Shown in pieces: positions 9,961-18,686 of a DNA stretch of 64,000 nt. The DNA lies in NCBI RefSeq assembly GCF_040712075.1, contig NZ_JBFCVL010000002.1, positions 372,001 through 436,000 of the forward strand, read 5' to 3'. The notes beneath the pieces are model-generated. The model made no database searches, had not been told where the DNA came from, and saw only the letters and a program-made list of their open reading frames with translations. The number at the start of each line of letters is the position of its first letter. Position 1 is the first letter of the stretch. The position numbers were made by a program, and so were the translations under genes. This DNA comes from Fodinicurvata sp. EGI_FJ10296 (GTDB lineage: Bacteria > Pseudomonadota > Alphaproteobacteria > DSM-16000 > Inquilinaceae).

Positions 9961-10644
9961 ATGGCTGATGTCGGATGTGTGGTATTCGATCTTGATGGAA
10001 TTCTCCATGACAGCGCTGCCGGGATAACGGCCGCCCTGAACGTGGTCATGGACGGCGACGGCCTGGGCCCGCTTTCCGCCGATGCGGTGAAACCGTTCAT
10101 TGGCGACAATCCGGACAGCATTGTTCCGAAGGCCTACAAAACCCAGGGTTTCGCCTTTGTGCCCTATGAAGCCAATCCCCGGCAACAGTCATTCCGCGAA
10201 GCGATGAAAGCCCGCGCCATTGCCGCCGACGAAGTCTTCGCTGGCGTATCGGAAACGCTGACAGCGCTTCGCCAGCGCGGCATGGCCATTGCCCTGTGCA
10301 CCAACGGGTTCCACGACGTTACCGTCGCCACGATAGAGCGTCTCGGCCTGACCGGGCTGTTCGACGCCATAGTCTGCGGCCAGCCCCAGTCTCCACCGAA
10401 ACCGGACCCGGCACCGATCCGCGAGGCCATCGCAACGGCACGCGCCGCACGTCAACCCGAAGGAAAAGCCAATCTGCTGATCATCGGCAGGAAAGAGGAC
10501 GTGAAGGCCGGAAAATCCGCCGACTGCACAGTAATCGCTGTCAGAACCGGCTATGGCGACGGGCCGATCGAGAACTGGGGCGCGCTCGCTGTACTGGACG
10601 GCGTTGATGCCGTGCCCGGCTGGATCGACACTGCCGCAGCTTGA
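9961..10644 (+). CDS. HAD-superfamily hydrolase, phosphoglycolate-phosphatase-like, with altered motif IV
   Basis: A 227-residue HAD protein. Motif I (VFDLDGILHDS) keeps both catalytic aspartates, motif II is CTNGF, and motif III supplies the Lys in PPKPDPAP, as in Gph-type phosphatases. Motif IV is unusual: the family's GDSxxD reads IGRKEDVKAGKSA here, so the first Mg-binding Asp is replaced by Arg and only the Glu-Asp pair remains. Activity could therefore be reduced or changed. The ATG at 9961 follows ACAGGATGGATC. It is divergent from glmU; a role in phosphosugar or 2-phosphoglycolate clean-up is possible but not shown. Confidence 0.8.
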   Translation: MADVGCVVFDLDGILHDSAAGITAALNVVMDGDGLGPLSADAVKPFIGDNPDSIVPKAYKTQGFAFVPYEANPRQQSFREAMKARAIAADEVFAGVSETLTALRQRGMAIALCTNGFHDVTVATIERLGLTGLFDAIVCGQPQSPPKPDPAPIREAIATARAARQPEGKANLLIIGRKEDVKAGKSADCTVIAVRTGYGDGPIENWGALAVLDGVDAVPGWIDTAAA

Positions 10645-10672
10645 CGGCGACACCCGGGGCCCGGGCGCAAGT

Positions 10673-11191
10673 TCAGCGGACGGGACCGGAGCTTCCGGCG
10701 ACTTCGGTTTCGTCTTCGCCGGGCTTCCCGTCCCCGCTGGAACGGCCCTGGGCCTGATTGCGCTTCTCCAGCATCCGGGCACGCTTGTGAAAGGCATCGA
10801 TCATGCGCAGGGCGGCTTGATGCATGATCTTCTCACCGATCTTCGACATCAGCCGCGAGCGAAAGTCGAAGTCGAGCTTGTATTCCACGCGGCAGCCGGT
10901 TTCGGTGGGGTCGAACCGCCAATGGTTGGTCAGATGGCGGAACGCCCCTTCAGTGGCACGCACATGAATTTCCCTGGGTCGCTCAAGGATGATCTCGCAA
11001 ACATAGCCCAGGCTGAGGGCGGAAATGCCGTAGGTGACCTCTGCGACGAACTGCGTCTCTGAATCCCAGCGGATGATGCGGCATCCGCTGCACCCGGGGA
11101 CGAATTCGGGATACTTTTCGACATCCGCGACGACATCGAAGAGGTGAGACGCGCTGAACGGCAATTCACGATTGGCGTGGTACTGCGGCAT
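10673..11191 (-). CDS. RatA/Coq10-like START-domain protein
   Basis: A protein of about 172 residues whose N-terminal 145 residues form a polyketide-cyclase/START fold of the Coq10/RatA family (FDVVADVEKYPEFVPGC is the family signature). Family members bind ubiquinone or its precursors and support respiration; E. coli RatA was described as a ribosome-associated toxin. The C-terminal 30 residues are polar and probably disordered. I chose the ATG at 11191 (MPQYHANREL), with AAAGG 9 bases upstream, over a GTG at 11209. It converges with the HAD gene, leaving a 28-bp gap. Confidence 0.85.
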   Translation of the reverse strand: MPQYHANRELPFSASHLFDVVADVEKYPEFVPGCSGCRIIRWDSETQFVAEVTYGISALSLGYVCEIILERPREIHVRATEGAFRHLTNHWRFDPTETGCRVEYKLDFDFRSRLMSKIGEKIMHQAALRMIDAFHKRARMLEKRNQAQGRSSGDGKPGEDETEVAGSSGPVR

Positions 11192-11361
11192 TAATTCGAC
11201 GCCTTTCACTTAACGACACTCAACGAGTGGACCCCCGAAAAAAGGGACACCCAATGTTGCCCCGGGACCCGGTCAGAACTTGAAAAATCGGGTCGGCAGG
11301 GCGGAACCGCAACCCGAAGCGCGACCGAAACCATCGCCGCCGTGTCTGCGGCCCCCTCGCG

Positions 11362-12222
11362 TTATTGCCCTATCGACCCGGCTTCACGCAAGTGGATCAG
11401 AAATCGGCCGAACCGCGTATCACCCTGCAGGCGCACCGGCAGAACCGGTCCGTCGCTCAGCGGCCGGCCGAACCACACGTCCATTTGCCGGTCTGACCGA
11501 TCCGCGCCGCGGCTCCAGAAGCTGTCGCTGTCCGCAGCGCTGAAGGCGCCGGACACCAGTTCGATGTGCACGCGACACCGGGTAGCGGGCCCTGAATAGG
11601 CATTGTAACGCGTTGCCTCCAGATTTTCCGACCCCAGTGAAGAGAAAACCAGGTCGAAACGTCGCCGGCCGTCATAGACCGGCGCCCGCATCTGGCAGGA
11701 TTGCGCGTTCTCTACCGTTTGCATGGCCAGGATCAGGGCGCTCACCGGATCGAGCGCTCCCTGCAATTCGGACTCCGGTATGAAATCTTCGTGACCGGGG
11801 GCAGGCTCCTCGCGCTCGGGCGTGTGCACGACATCCACCGGCCGGCCCGAGTCGAACCGCATTCTGACGCTGTCCGCATCGCCGCCGCGCGCCTGGGTCA
11901 GCGTGTGAGCATCCGGGAGGATGCTGCTGCCGTTGACCGCACCGCGCGAATTTGTCTCCAGCCGCCAACTGCTGAAGACGCTCGAAATCCCCCGCAGATT
12001 TGCCCGCAGACCCAGAACATATCGCGCGCCTGTGAGGCTGACGGAAGCATCCGCGACGGCAAGATGGAGGCCGCCGAAATAGATGTCATAGGCCACCCTA
12101 AACGTCGGATCCGATGCCCCCTGGACCGACGGCGCCGCCAGAGCAAGCCAGCCTGCCGCCATTGTCGCGACAGCGGAACGCCGAGTAAACCTGTGCACTC
12201 GTTTCACCATAGTCGTCCGCAT
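11362..12222 (-). CDS. DUF3108-family exported protein
   Basis: A 286-residue protein with a twin-Arg-containing N-terminus (FTRRSAVATMAAGWLALAAP) and a signal cleavage site near VQGASD, so it is predicted to be periplasmic. The mature part fits the DUF3108 family, beta-rich proteins of proteobacteria without an assigned biochemical role: YDIYFGGLHLAVADA, LETNSRGAVNG, and a C-terminal block ending in LPVRLQGDTRFGRFLIHL. The start could be the ATG at 12222 or at 12210; neither has a strong ribosome binding site. It lies alone between the RatA-like gene and the first TTT operon. Confidence 0.75.
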   Translation of the reverse strand: MRTTMVKRVHRFTRRSAVATMAAGWLALAAPSVQGASDPTFRVAYDIYFGGLHLAVADASVSLTGARYVLGLRANLRGISSVFSSWRLETNSRGAVNGSSILPDAHTLTQARGGDADSVRMRFDSGRPVDVVHTPEREEPAPGHEDFIPESELQGALDPVSALILAMQTVENAQSCQMRAPVYDGRRRFDLVFSSLGSENLEATRYNAYSGPATRCRVHIELVSGAFSAADSDSFWSRGADRSDRQMDVWFGRPLSDGPVLPVRLQGDTRFGRFLIHLREAGSIGQ

Positions 12223-12288
12223 ATCCTGAAAGGCCGGTATCAGTGACCCGACTGGCTATCTCAGGAACACGACGAATCTGAGGCATGG

Positions 12289-13776
12289 TCAGATCGGGCG
12301 CCGCTTGACGAGGCCGGCGATGATCGGTCCGGCCACGGAAACCACCGCCAGGACCAGCAATACCAGTGAAATCGGCTTGGTGACGAATACCGACCAGTCC
12401 CCGCCCGAAATCTGCAGGGCACGACGCATGTTCTCCTCCATCAGCGCGCCCAGAATCATCGCCAGTATCAATGGCGCCAGCGGGAATCCGGTCATGCGCA
12501 TCACGAGGCCAATAAGACCGAACGCCAGCAGCATGTTGATATCGAAGGTGCTGAATTTCAGTCCGTAGGCGCCGATCAGGCAGAAGATGATGATCAGGGC
12601 CAGCAACAGGGCCTTGGGCGTTTCAAGTATGCGTGCGATGTACGGGATCAACGGAAGGTTCAGCAGCAGCAGAAAGATGTTGCCGATATACATGCTCGCG
12701 ATCACGCCCCAGAAAACGTCCGGACGGGACTGAAGCATCATCGGGCCGGGCGTGACCCCCATCACCAGTAGCGCCCCGAGCAGAACGGCGGTGGTCCCGG
12801 ATCCGGGCACGCCCAGCGTCAGCAGCGGCACGAAGGACCCGGTACAGGCGGCATTGTTGCCGGCCTCGGGCGCCACAACGCCCTTGATATTCCCATGCCC
12901 GAATGTGTCGGCATCGGACGCCAGACGTTTTTCCATCGAGTAGCAAAGGAACGACCCGATCGTCGCCCCTGCACCGGGAAGAACGCCGACGAAGAATCCC
13001 AGAAGGGAACTGCGGCCGATCGGCGCCGCGATCTGGCGGACCTCCTTGCGATCAAGACGCAGCGAGCCGATCTTCTGCGCCGATTTCGGTCCGGAGACGG
13101 ACTGAAGCAGCATTACAAAGACTTCGGCCAAAGCAAAAACGCCCAGGGCCACGATCAGAAAGTCGATACCCTGCAGCAGTTGAAGATTGCCAAAGGTGAA
13201 CCGCTGGGTGCCGGTCTGCAGATCGATGCCCACGATTGAAACCATGACCCCGAAAACCGCCGCGATCAGCCCCTTGAGCAGCGACTTGTCGGACAAACTG
13301 ACCACCGCCGTCAGGCCCAGCACCATCAGCGCGAAATATTCCGCCGGACCGAACGACACGGCGACCCGCGAGAGCAGCGGCGCCACCAGCATCAGAAAGA
13401 TGACGCCCACGGTTCCGCCGATGAACGACGCGTATGCCGCAAGCGCAAGCGCCTTGCCGGCATCGCCGCGCCGCGCCATCGGATAGCCGTCAAAGGCGGT
13501 TGCCACAGTTCCGGCAATGCCGGGCGCGTTCAACAGGATGGACGATGTCGAACCGCCGAAGACCGCGCCATAATAGACGCCCGCCATCAGAATAAGGCCG
13601 GATGACGGATCGAGCCCGAACGTGATCGGAATCATCAACGCAATGGCGCTGATCGGCCCGAGCCCCGGCAGCATTCCGATGATCGTGCCCGAAAGTACGC
13701 CGACGAAAACGAACATCAGATTGATCGGCTGAAGCGCGATCCCGAAGCCGAATATCAGATTGTTGAGTGCTTCCAT
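12289..13776 (-). CDS. tctA: Tripartite tricarboxylate transporter, large permease TctA (system 1)
   Basis: Large membrane subunit of a TTT-family secondary transporter that works with TctB and the periplasmic TctC to import carboxylates using the ion gradient. The 495-residue protein has 10-12 hydrophobic segments and the family signatures IGMLPGLGPISAIALM near residue 35 and GVLPGAGATIGSFLCY near residue 265, which form the inverted halves of the transport core. I chose the ATG at 13776 (MEALNNLIFGF) because it begins at the first amphipathic segment; the frame is open to 13821. It is the last gene of tctC-tctB-tctA. The substrate cannot be read from the sequence. Confidence 0.92.
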   Translation of the reverse strand: MEALNNLIFGFGIALQPINLMFVFVGVLSGTIIGMLPGLGPISAIALMIPITFGLDPSSGLILMAGVYYGAVFGGSTSSILLNAPGIAGTVATAFDGYPMARRGDAGKALALAAYASFIGGTVGVIFLMLVAPLLSRVAVSFGPAEYFALMVLGLTAVVSLSDKSLLKGLIAAVFGVMVSIVGIDLQTGTQRFTFGNLQLLQGIDFLIVALGVFALAEVFVMLLQSVSGPKSAQKIGSLRLDRKEVRQIAAPIGRSSLLGFFVGVLPGAGATIGSFLCYSMEKRLASDADTFGHGNIKGVVAPEAGNNAACTGSFVPLLTLGVPGSGTTAVLLGALLVMGVTPGPMMLQSRPDVFWGVIASMYIGNIFLLLLNLPLIPYIARILETPKALLLALIIIFCLIGAYGLKFSTFDINMLLAFGLIGLVMRMTGFPLAPLILAMILGALMEENMRRALQISGGDWSVFVTKPISLVLLVLAVVSVAGPIIAGLVKRRPI

Positions 13777-13885
13777 GATGCCGGAACTTCCATTTTTGCC
13801 GAAATCCGAGCCGACATGCACCGCGGGATGTCAGTGACCGGCAAGGGAGCATCGGCCGGGCACCGAAACTGGAATGGGCACGGGC

Positions 13886-14362
13886 TCAGATAGGAAGAAT
13901 GCCCCTGGGCATGGCGATCGCCATCACCCTGGTCAGTACGAGATAGAGCACCAATGGAATGGTGATTGCGACTGGTATGACGACGACCAGCCGCCGATAT
14001 CCATAGTAGACAGACAGTGCGATCACCAGAACCGTCGACGAAACCAGGAATCCGAGTGGCCGCAATGCAAAGGCATAGAGGACAATGGCGAGCGCGGTCA
14101 CCGCGACCATCGCCCAGGGGTGATGATGGATCGGCGTATCGGGCGCGACCTCTATACTCAGAAATTCACCATCACGGGGACGCTGAAAGAAGAGAAAGAC
14201 GGCCATGACGAGAAGGGAAGTTCCGAGAACTTTGGGGAAGAGATCCGAATCGATCGGCCGGGGCAGCGGAAACTGACGGATCTGGAAGGCCTCGTAAAGG
14301 TAGGCCGCGCTGAATACGGCTATGACGATGGCCAGTATCTGGTTTATGTTGAGCCGGCGCAT
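13886..14362 (-). CDS. tctB: Tripartite tricarboxylate transporter, small permease TctB (system 1)
   Basis: A 158-residue membrane protein with four hydrophobic segments and a hydrophilic loop after the second (FFQRPRDGEFLSIEVAPDTP), as expected for the small TTT subunit. It begins RRLNINQILAIVIAVFSAAY. The ATG at 14362 has AGGGACG just upstream. It lies between tctC and tctA, 109 bp ahead of the tctA start and separated from tctC by a strong hairpin. Confidence 0.85.
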   Translation of the reverse strand: MRRLNINQILAIVIAVFSAAYLYEAFQIRQFPLPRPIDSDLFPKVLGTSLLVMAVFLFFQRPRDGEFLSIEVAPDTPIHHHPWAMVAVTALAIVLYAFALRPLGFLVSSTVLVIALSVYYGYRRLVVVIPVAITIPLVLYLVLTRVMAIAMPRGILPI

Positions 14363-14450
14363 CTGATCGTCCCTGTTGTTTTCGCCATCGTTTCTTTGTG
14401 GCGTGATTTTCCGACGACCCTCGCTCTACACTGGCGCGGCCGATCGGAAG

Positions 14451-14473
14451 CCCCCCGGGACAAGCCCGGGGGG
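14451..14473 (-). terminator. Intercistronic hairpin between tctC and tctB
   Basis: A perfect 9-bp stem (14451-14459 with 14465-14473, all G/C) with a 5-nt loop lies 11 bases past the tctC stop and 88 bases before the tctB start on the coding strand. No T-run follows. In operons that encode a binding protein first, such stems often protect the upstream mRNA or partly terminate, giving excess binding protein over permease; that role is inferred here. Confidence 0.5.
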
Positions 14474-14483
14474 AAGAGCAGAG

Positions 14484-15485
14484 CTATTGTTCCAGAAGAC
14501 CCAGATCGCTCAGGATCGACTCGAACTGGTCCAACTGCCCGTCCAGAAACTCGCCGAATTCTTCGCTGTTCTGATAGGCGTTCAACCAGCCGAGTTGATC
14601 GCGGGCCTCGATCCACGACTCGGTCTCCAGCACCTCCGCGAAGAGCTCTTCGTAATAGGCGACGGCTTCTTCCGGCATATCGGGCGGACCCATGACGCCG
14701 CGCCAGATTTCGAAGGTATGATCAATCCCCTGTTCCTCGAAAGTCGGCACGTCGGGCAGAGCGTCGATCCGTTCCGGCGCGGACACGCCGAGCGCCCGAA
14801 TATCGTCGCCTTCAAGCTGGCCGACCGCCTCGCCGGCACCGGTCATGACGGCTTCGACATGGCCGCCGAGGAGATTGGTCATCGCCTCACCACCGCCGGA
14901 GAAGGCGATATAGTTGACCGTCGAGGCATCGATGCCGGCGGCCTGGGCCGCGTCCGCCGCTGCGATGTGGTCCATTGACCCGGGCGCCGACCCACCGCCG
15001 ACCGCCAGACTCGGATTCTCTTCAATGGCATCGAACAGATCGGACGCTGTTTCGTACGGCGAATCAGCACGCACCAGCAGGATGGCGTAGTCGGTGATCA
15101 GCCGCGCGATCGGCGTGAAGTCCTGGTGGTTGTATTCAGACTGCCCGCTCAATGGGACGAGGATGATCGGCGGACTCGTGGCGAAAAGCTTGTGCGGATT
15201 GCCGGCATCGGCCGCAATCTGCGCCCATGCGACCGCACCGCCGCCGCCGGGGACGTTGATCGGCGGGAAATTGACCGGTGCGAGTTCGTTTTCCTGAATG
15301 ACCTGCGACGTTGTCCGCACAAGCGTATCCCAACCGCCGCCTGGATTGGCGGGCGCGATGTATTCGACCGGTTCCGATGGGGTCCATCCGGTGTCGGCAT
15401 GAGCCGGACCCGCGACCATGGCTGCCGGAAGTGCCAGCCCGACGAGGCTTCCGGCTACACTGAGAGAGCTGCTCTTCCTGTTCAT
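14484..15485 (-). CDS. tctC: TTT-family periplasmic substrate-binding protein TctC (system 1)
   Basis: Periplasmic carboxylate-binding subunit (Bug/TctC family), 333 residues. A signal peptide (charged MNRKSSS, hydrophobic core, cleavage at AHA/DT) precedes the family's first ligand loop EYIAPANPGGGWDTLVR; the second loop is around GGGSAPGSMDH. AAGGAGG lies 6 bases before the ATG at 15485, a strong ribosome binding site. It leads the tctC-tctB-tctA operon. The mature protein is very acidic. The ligand is unknown: the family takes citrate, dicarboxylates, aromatic acids and others. Confidence 0.92.
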   Translation of the reverse strand: MNRKSSSLSVAGSLVGLALPAAMVAGPAHADTGWTPSEPVEYIAPANPGGGWDTLVRTTSQVIQENELAPVNFPPINVPGGGGAVAWAQIAADAGNPHKLFATSPPIILVPLSGQSEYNHQDFTPIARLITDYAILLVRADSPYETASDLFDAIEENPSLAVGGGSAPGSMDHIAAADAAQAAGIDASTVNYIAFSGGGEAMTNLLGGHVEAVMTGAGEAVGQLEGDDIRALGVSAPERIDALPDVPTFEEQGIDHTFEIWRGVMGPPDMPEEAVAYYEELFAEVLETESWIEARDQLGWLNAYQNSEEFGEFLDGQLDQFESILSDLGLLEQ

Positions 15486-15745
15486 CGTTTCCTCCTTGAT
15501 GCACCTGTCGGTACTTTTTTGACGTCCGGACTCTACCCCAAGATCAGGTGACGAGGCCAGTGCGGATCACAAGCCTTGGCGACGCCAGCGATCGTGTTAT
15601 CTTCACGGCCGTCCGGCAACAAAATGTCACCGGATGCTAATCATGCGACCGCACCCACAAGCGGGGCGAACGGTCGGCAGGCGAAAATCCAGTATGGCTT
15701 CGCCTGGCATTCAAAGCCGCAACAAGAATTTCCAAGGAGCATCAC

Positions 15746-16654
15746 ATGATACAGCGATCCATACTCGCCGGCGCCAGTGCGCTTGCCCTGGCCTTTGTCA
15801 CCAATGCCGCCGCTGCTCAGGATACGGCGCAGGACCCATCCGACGTCATGCCGGAATCGGCCCATGATTTCGTCACCATGATGCTCGGCATGACGCCCGA
15901 CGGGCTCCTGGAATACGAAAGCATCGAGGCGAATGGCGACGAAGGATTCGTCATGCTGGGCGCCGTCATGACGCCGCCCGGCGAGGAGGAATCGATCCTC
16001 GTCAATCGGATCGAGGTCGATCGCATGGACTGGATCGCCATCATGGCCGACGAGGAACCGTCGTTCCTGACCGCGACCATCTCCGGTATCGACATTCCGG
16101 CCGCCCTGTTCGAAGAGGAAATTGGCGACATCGGCTATGATTTCGGTGACCGGGTGGCAGCCGATGTCGCGATCGATTACGAGCGGGACGATCAAGCCGT
16201 CGATCTTCGCGATTTCGCGATCACGATACCCGACGTCATCGGGCTGGCGCTGGCGCTGGATGCCCAGGGCATCCCCGGTGCCGAGAAACTCGAAAACCCG
16301 ATGATGGCCGCCGGCACCGCCCGTCTGGCCAATTTCTCATTGCGTCTGGAAGATTTCGGCGGGCTGGCCGACATCATTGCGGCATCGGCCGAACAGTTCG
16401 GAATGGACCGCGAGGAAGCGCTGACCATGGTCCGCGCCCAGGCGCCCATGGCACAGATGATGCTGCAGGGCGAACGGGGCAGCGAAATTGCAGCGGCGCT
16501 GATGGCCATCGTGGAAGATCTGCCGAACCTCTCAAACCCGATCACACTCAGCCTGTCGCCCGATCAGCCGGTTACCATGGCTGACTTCATGACGGCCACC
16601 GAACAGGATCCGGAGATGGTGATCACGCGCATGGGTCTTGGGTTGGACTACTGA
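15746..16654 (+). CDS. Exported acidic protein of unknown function
   Basis: A 302-residue protein with a clear Sec signal peptide (MIQRSILAGASALALAFVT, cleavage near AAA/QD) and AAGGAG 8 bases before the ATG. The mature protein is very acidic (runs such as FEEEIGDIGYDFGD) with alternating beta-like stretches and a Met-rich helical part at about 215-255. I do not recognise the family. It is divergent from tctC across 260 bp and ends at a cluster of hairpin repeats. The signal peptide and acidity support a periplasmic location; nothing points to a reaction. Confidence 0.7.
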   Translation: MIQRSILAGASALALAFVTNAAAAQDTAQDPSDVMPESAHDFVTMMLGMTPDGLLEYESIEANGDEGFVMLGAVMTPPGEEESILVNRIEVDRMDWIAIMADEEPSFLTATISGIDIPAALFEEEIGDIGYDFGDRVAADVAIDYERDDQAVDLRDFAITIPDVIGLALALDAQGIPGAEKLENPMMAAGTARLANFSLRLEDFGGLADIIAASAEQFGMDREEALTMVRAQAPMAQMMLQGERGSEIAAALMAIVEDLPNLSNPITLSLSPDQPVTMADFMTATEQDPEMVITRMGLGLDY

Positions 16655-16681
16655 ACCGGGCGCCGCCGCCTCTCTCCCCCT

Positions 16682-17000
16682 CCCCGGATGCGCGAAGCGC
16701 AGTCCGGCAACTTTGTCTATCAATGCAGCATCCGCCCCTGTCTCATCCCCGGAGGTGCGAAGCACCATCCGGGGTCCACATGCACCGGTAGAGAGCTGGT
16801 AGTGTGGTCCCCGGATCAGCGCCGCGTCACGTCCGTGCCGCAGCGCGTCCGGGGAAGGGGAATTCTCCCGCGCGCATCCGCCCCTGTCTCCTCCCCGGAG
16901 ACGCGAAGCGTCATCCGGGGTCCACATGCTCAGGTAGAGCGTTGAAAGTGTGGGCCCCGGCCCGGCGAAGCATCACTTCGTGCTGCATCGCATCCGGGGC
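16682..17000. repeat. Cluster of REP-like bipartite hairpin repeats (family 1, three copies)
   Basis: Three copies of one palindromic unit lie head to tail: a partial copy at 16682-16706, a full copy at about 16747-16855 and another at 16893-17000. The first half of each full unit is CCCCGGA + 5-bp stem + GAA loop + stem + TCCGGGG; the second half is a longer hairpin that also ends in CCGGGG. The inner stems differ between copies but keep pairing (TGCGC/GCGCA, GGTGC/GCACC, GACGC/GCGTC). Further copies are at 41199-41306 and 50005-50136. The cluster sits between two convergent genes, the usual place for REP/BIME elements. Otherwise I see nothing coding in 16655-17033. Confidence 0.85.
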
Positions 17001-17033
17001 AGGGTTTTATTGGCGATAGGGCTGCAGCCCTGA

Positions 17034-17708
17034 TCAACAAGGCCTTTCGCCCACCCCACCGATGAACGGATCTGAAATACCGGGCGCCTTGTCGGCAAGC
17101 GGCATCCGGAACTCCGTGATTGCCGCTCTTGCCCCGCAGTAATTCTCCTGGCAAGCCGCGACCGTATCGGTGCGCACGACCATCGCGCCGCCCTCGTGCG
17201 TCAGGTTCAACCGGCAGCCATCGCTCATCGAAGTCCAGCCTGCGCCACTGCGTTGCGCAGTGAGTATTCCGGTACCGCAAGAAAATCCCCCGGAAAAGAA
17301 CAGGAAGTCGAACCGCAGGTTTGCGCCCTGCTCCTGAAGGCCCATAACTGCGGCATCGTTGCAATAAAGCCCGGTCAACCCGGCACTTTGGGTCGTTTCC
17401 GGCAAAGTGAGTGCGTCGATGCGATCCCGCATGACACGCGACAAGCAGTCCCGATCCGAACCACAGGCATCCCGGCGACCGAGCCAGGCGCGTTGCTCGT
17501 TCAATATTCGATCGCTCTGGTTCTGCGAAGCGGCACCCCGTGCATCACGAAAGGCGCTGGCCATCTGCCGGTCAAGCTGTGAGAGATCGTCATGCGTGCA
17601 AATCGCATTCTCTGTGGGGGTTGCTGCGAGGCTGCAGTCGAAGCTCGCCTGCGCGTGAGAAATTGTCGGCGAAAGTATAAAAAGACAAATAAACCATAGA
17701 TATCTCAT
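17034..17708 (-). CDS. Secreted LprI/DUF1311-family protein (lysozyme-inhibitor-like)
   Basis: A 224-residue protein with a signal peptide (MRYLWFICLFILSPTISHA/QA) and an N-terminal LprI-type domain at about 22-105: FDCSLAATPTENAICTHDDLSQLDRQM, then RAWLGRRDACGSDRDCL, with the conserved disulfide cysteines and the LNEQRAWL helix. M. tuberculosis LprI inhibits lysozyme; most family members are uncharacterised. The C-terminal 110 residues contain further Cys pairs (YCNDAAVMG, FSCGTGIL) and form a second domain I do not recognise. GGAGGG precedes the ATG at 17708. It converges on the repeat cluster. Confidence 0.75.
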   Translation of the reverse strand: MRYLWFICLFILSPTISHAQASFDCSLAATPTENAICTHDDLSQLDRQMASAFRDARGAASQNQSDRILNEQRAWLGRRDACGSDRDCLSRVMRDRIDALTLPETTQSAGLTGLYCNDAAVMGLQEQGANLRFDFLFFSGGFSCGTGILTAQRSGAGWTSMSDGCRLNLTHEGGAMVVRTDTVAACQENYCGARAAITEFRMPLADKAPGISDPFIGGVGERPC

Positions 17709-18189
17709 GAGAACCCTCCAAAACGAAATCCAGGTCTGGCTGATTATAAATCACGTTCCCGATATCAGAGCCCATCAATTGGGTTACCCAAATTGGCCTG
17801 AACTGATGAAGGGGAATCTCACGCCGCCCCTGCATTCTTGAAGGCGTGGCTGGCACAACCGCCGTCCTGATCGCTCCTGCCTTGAGCGGGAGCCTCGCGC
17901 GGTGGCTCCGGACGGGCAAAACGTGAACCGGGCACCGACGGGTCGGGGCCCCTGAACAATGTCAGGAGCTATCAGGCAGGGGAGCGATCAGGAAGGGGAT
18001 CGATCAAGGGATGACGCCACACGTCCGCTCGTCCGGATCCAGAACACGGGTCGGGAAAGCATTGAGACTCCTGTCCCCCGATCGCCACTTCACCCCTTGA
18101 TCTGACCCGGTCCGCTTCCAAGTTGCACGAGACGGTACCGGCCATCGAATACCCCGATGTTCGGGCCGCCAATAGGGAAAGGGAAGTTC
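17709..18189. other. 480-bp divergent intergenic region upstream of lprI-like gene and ohr
   Basis: No convincing gene is seen here; the short open frames overlap the lprI-like gene or lack start signals. It contains one copy of repeat family 2 (17865-17912, listed separately) and must carry the promoters of the lprI-like gene (leftward) and ohr (rightward). The GATC-rich stretch 17966-18012 looks like degenerate short repeats. I cannot assign promoter boxes. Confidence 0.5.
17865..17912. repeat. Hairpin repeat, family 2, copy 1
   Basis: About 48 bp that matches, in inverse orientation, the element at 34360-34408. The core is a hairpin: GCTCCT pairs with GGGAGC (one G-T wobble) around a GCCTTGAGC loop. 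The other copy has GTCCCC/GGGGAC around nearly the same loop, so two stem pairs changed in a compensating way. It lies upstream of the lprI-like gene. Confidence 0.55.
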
Positions 18190-18612
18190 ATGGATACGCT
18201 GTACAAGACCAAGGCGACGGCCACTGGCGGACGCACCGGCCGGTCCAGAACGGAAGACGGTGTCCTGGACCTCACCATGGTGTCGCCAAAGGAAATGGGC
18301 GGCAACGGCGGTGACGGCGTCAATCCGGAGCAACTGTTTGCTGCCGGCTACGCGGCCTGTTTCCTGGGCGCACTGAAGGCCGCGGCTGGAAAGGCCGGCG
18401 TAACCGTCCCGGACGACGCCACGGTAAGTGCCGAGATCGGCGTGGGCAAACGCGACGACGGCGGGGGATTGGGCCTGACCGTTGCGCTGACCGGCAACAT
18501 TCCCGGCGTGGACAAGGCGACGACCGAGGACCTGATGAACAAGGCCCATATCATCTGCCCGTACAGCCATGCCATCAAGCAGACCATCGACGTCAAGCTG
18601 AGCGCCGCCTGA
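18190..18612 (+). CDS. ohr: Organic hydroperoxide resistance protein (Ohr subfamily of OsmC)
   Basis: A 140-residue thiol peroxidase that reduces organic and fatty-acid hydroperoxides in the cytoplasm, normally recycled by lipoylated proteins. Both catalytic cysteines are present, in YAACFLGAL and HIICPYSHA, and the Arg of the active site lies in the N-terminal TGGRTGRSRTEDG segment. The start is the ATG at 18190 (MDTLYKTKA), with AGGGAAAGGGA just upstream; a frame reaching back to 18157 lacks a good start. No OhrR regulator lies next to it, so its control is unclear. Confidence 0.93.
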   Translation: MDTLYKTKATATGGRTGRSRTEDGVLDLTMVSPKEMGGNGGDGVNPEQLFAAGYAACFLGALKAAAGKAGVTVPDDATVSAEIGVGKRDDGGGLGLTVALTGNIPGVDKATTEDLMNKAHIICPYSHAIKQTIDVKLSAA

Positions 18613-18686
18613 CGTCCTGATCCGATCCTCTGCCCCCGACGTCGGGACGCCCGGCGTCAGGGGTCGCGAGTAAAGGGGCGCCCGAC

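Noticed and set aside
10644-10672. CCCGGGGCCCGGG palindrome between the HAD and RatA-like genes
   Set aside because: No loop and no T-run; too short to call a terminator.
16655-17033. Head-to-tail palindromes considered as a CRISPR array
   Set aside because: Units are of unequal length, carry internal hairpins with covarying stems, have no regular spacers, and recur elsewhere in intergenic spaces; they are REP-like.
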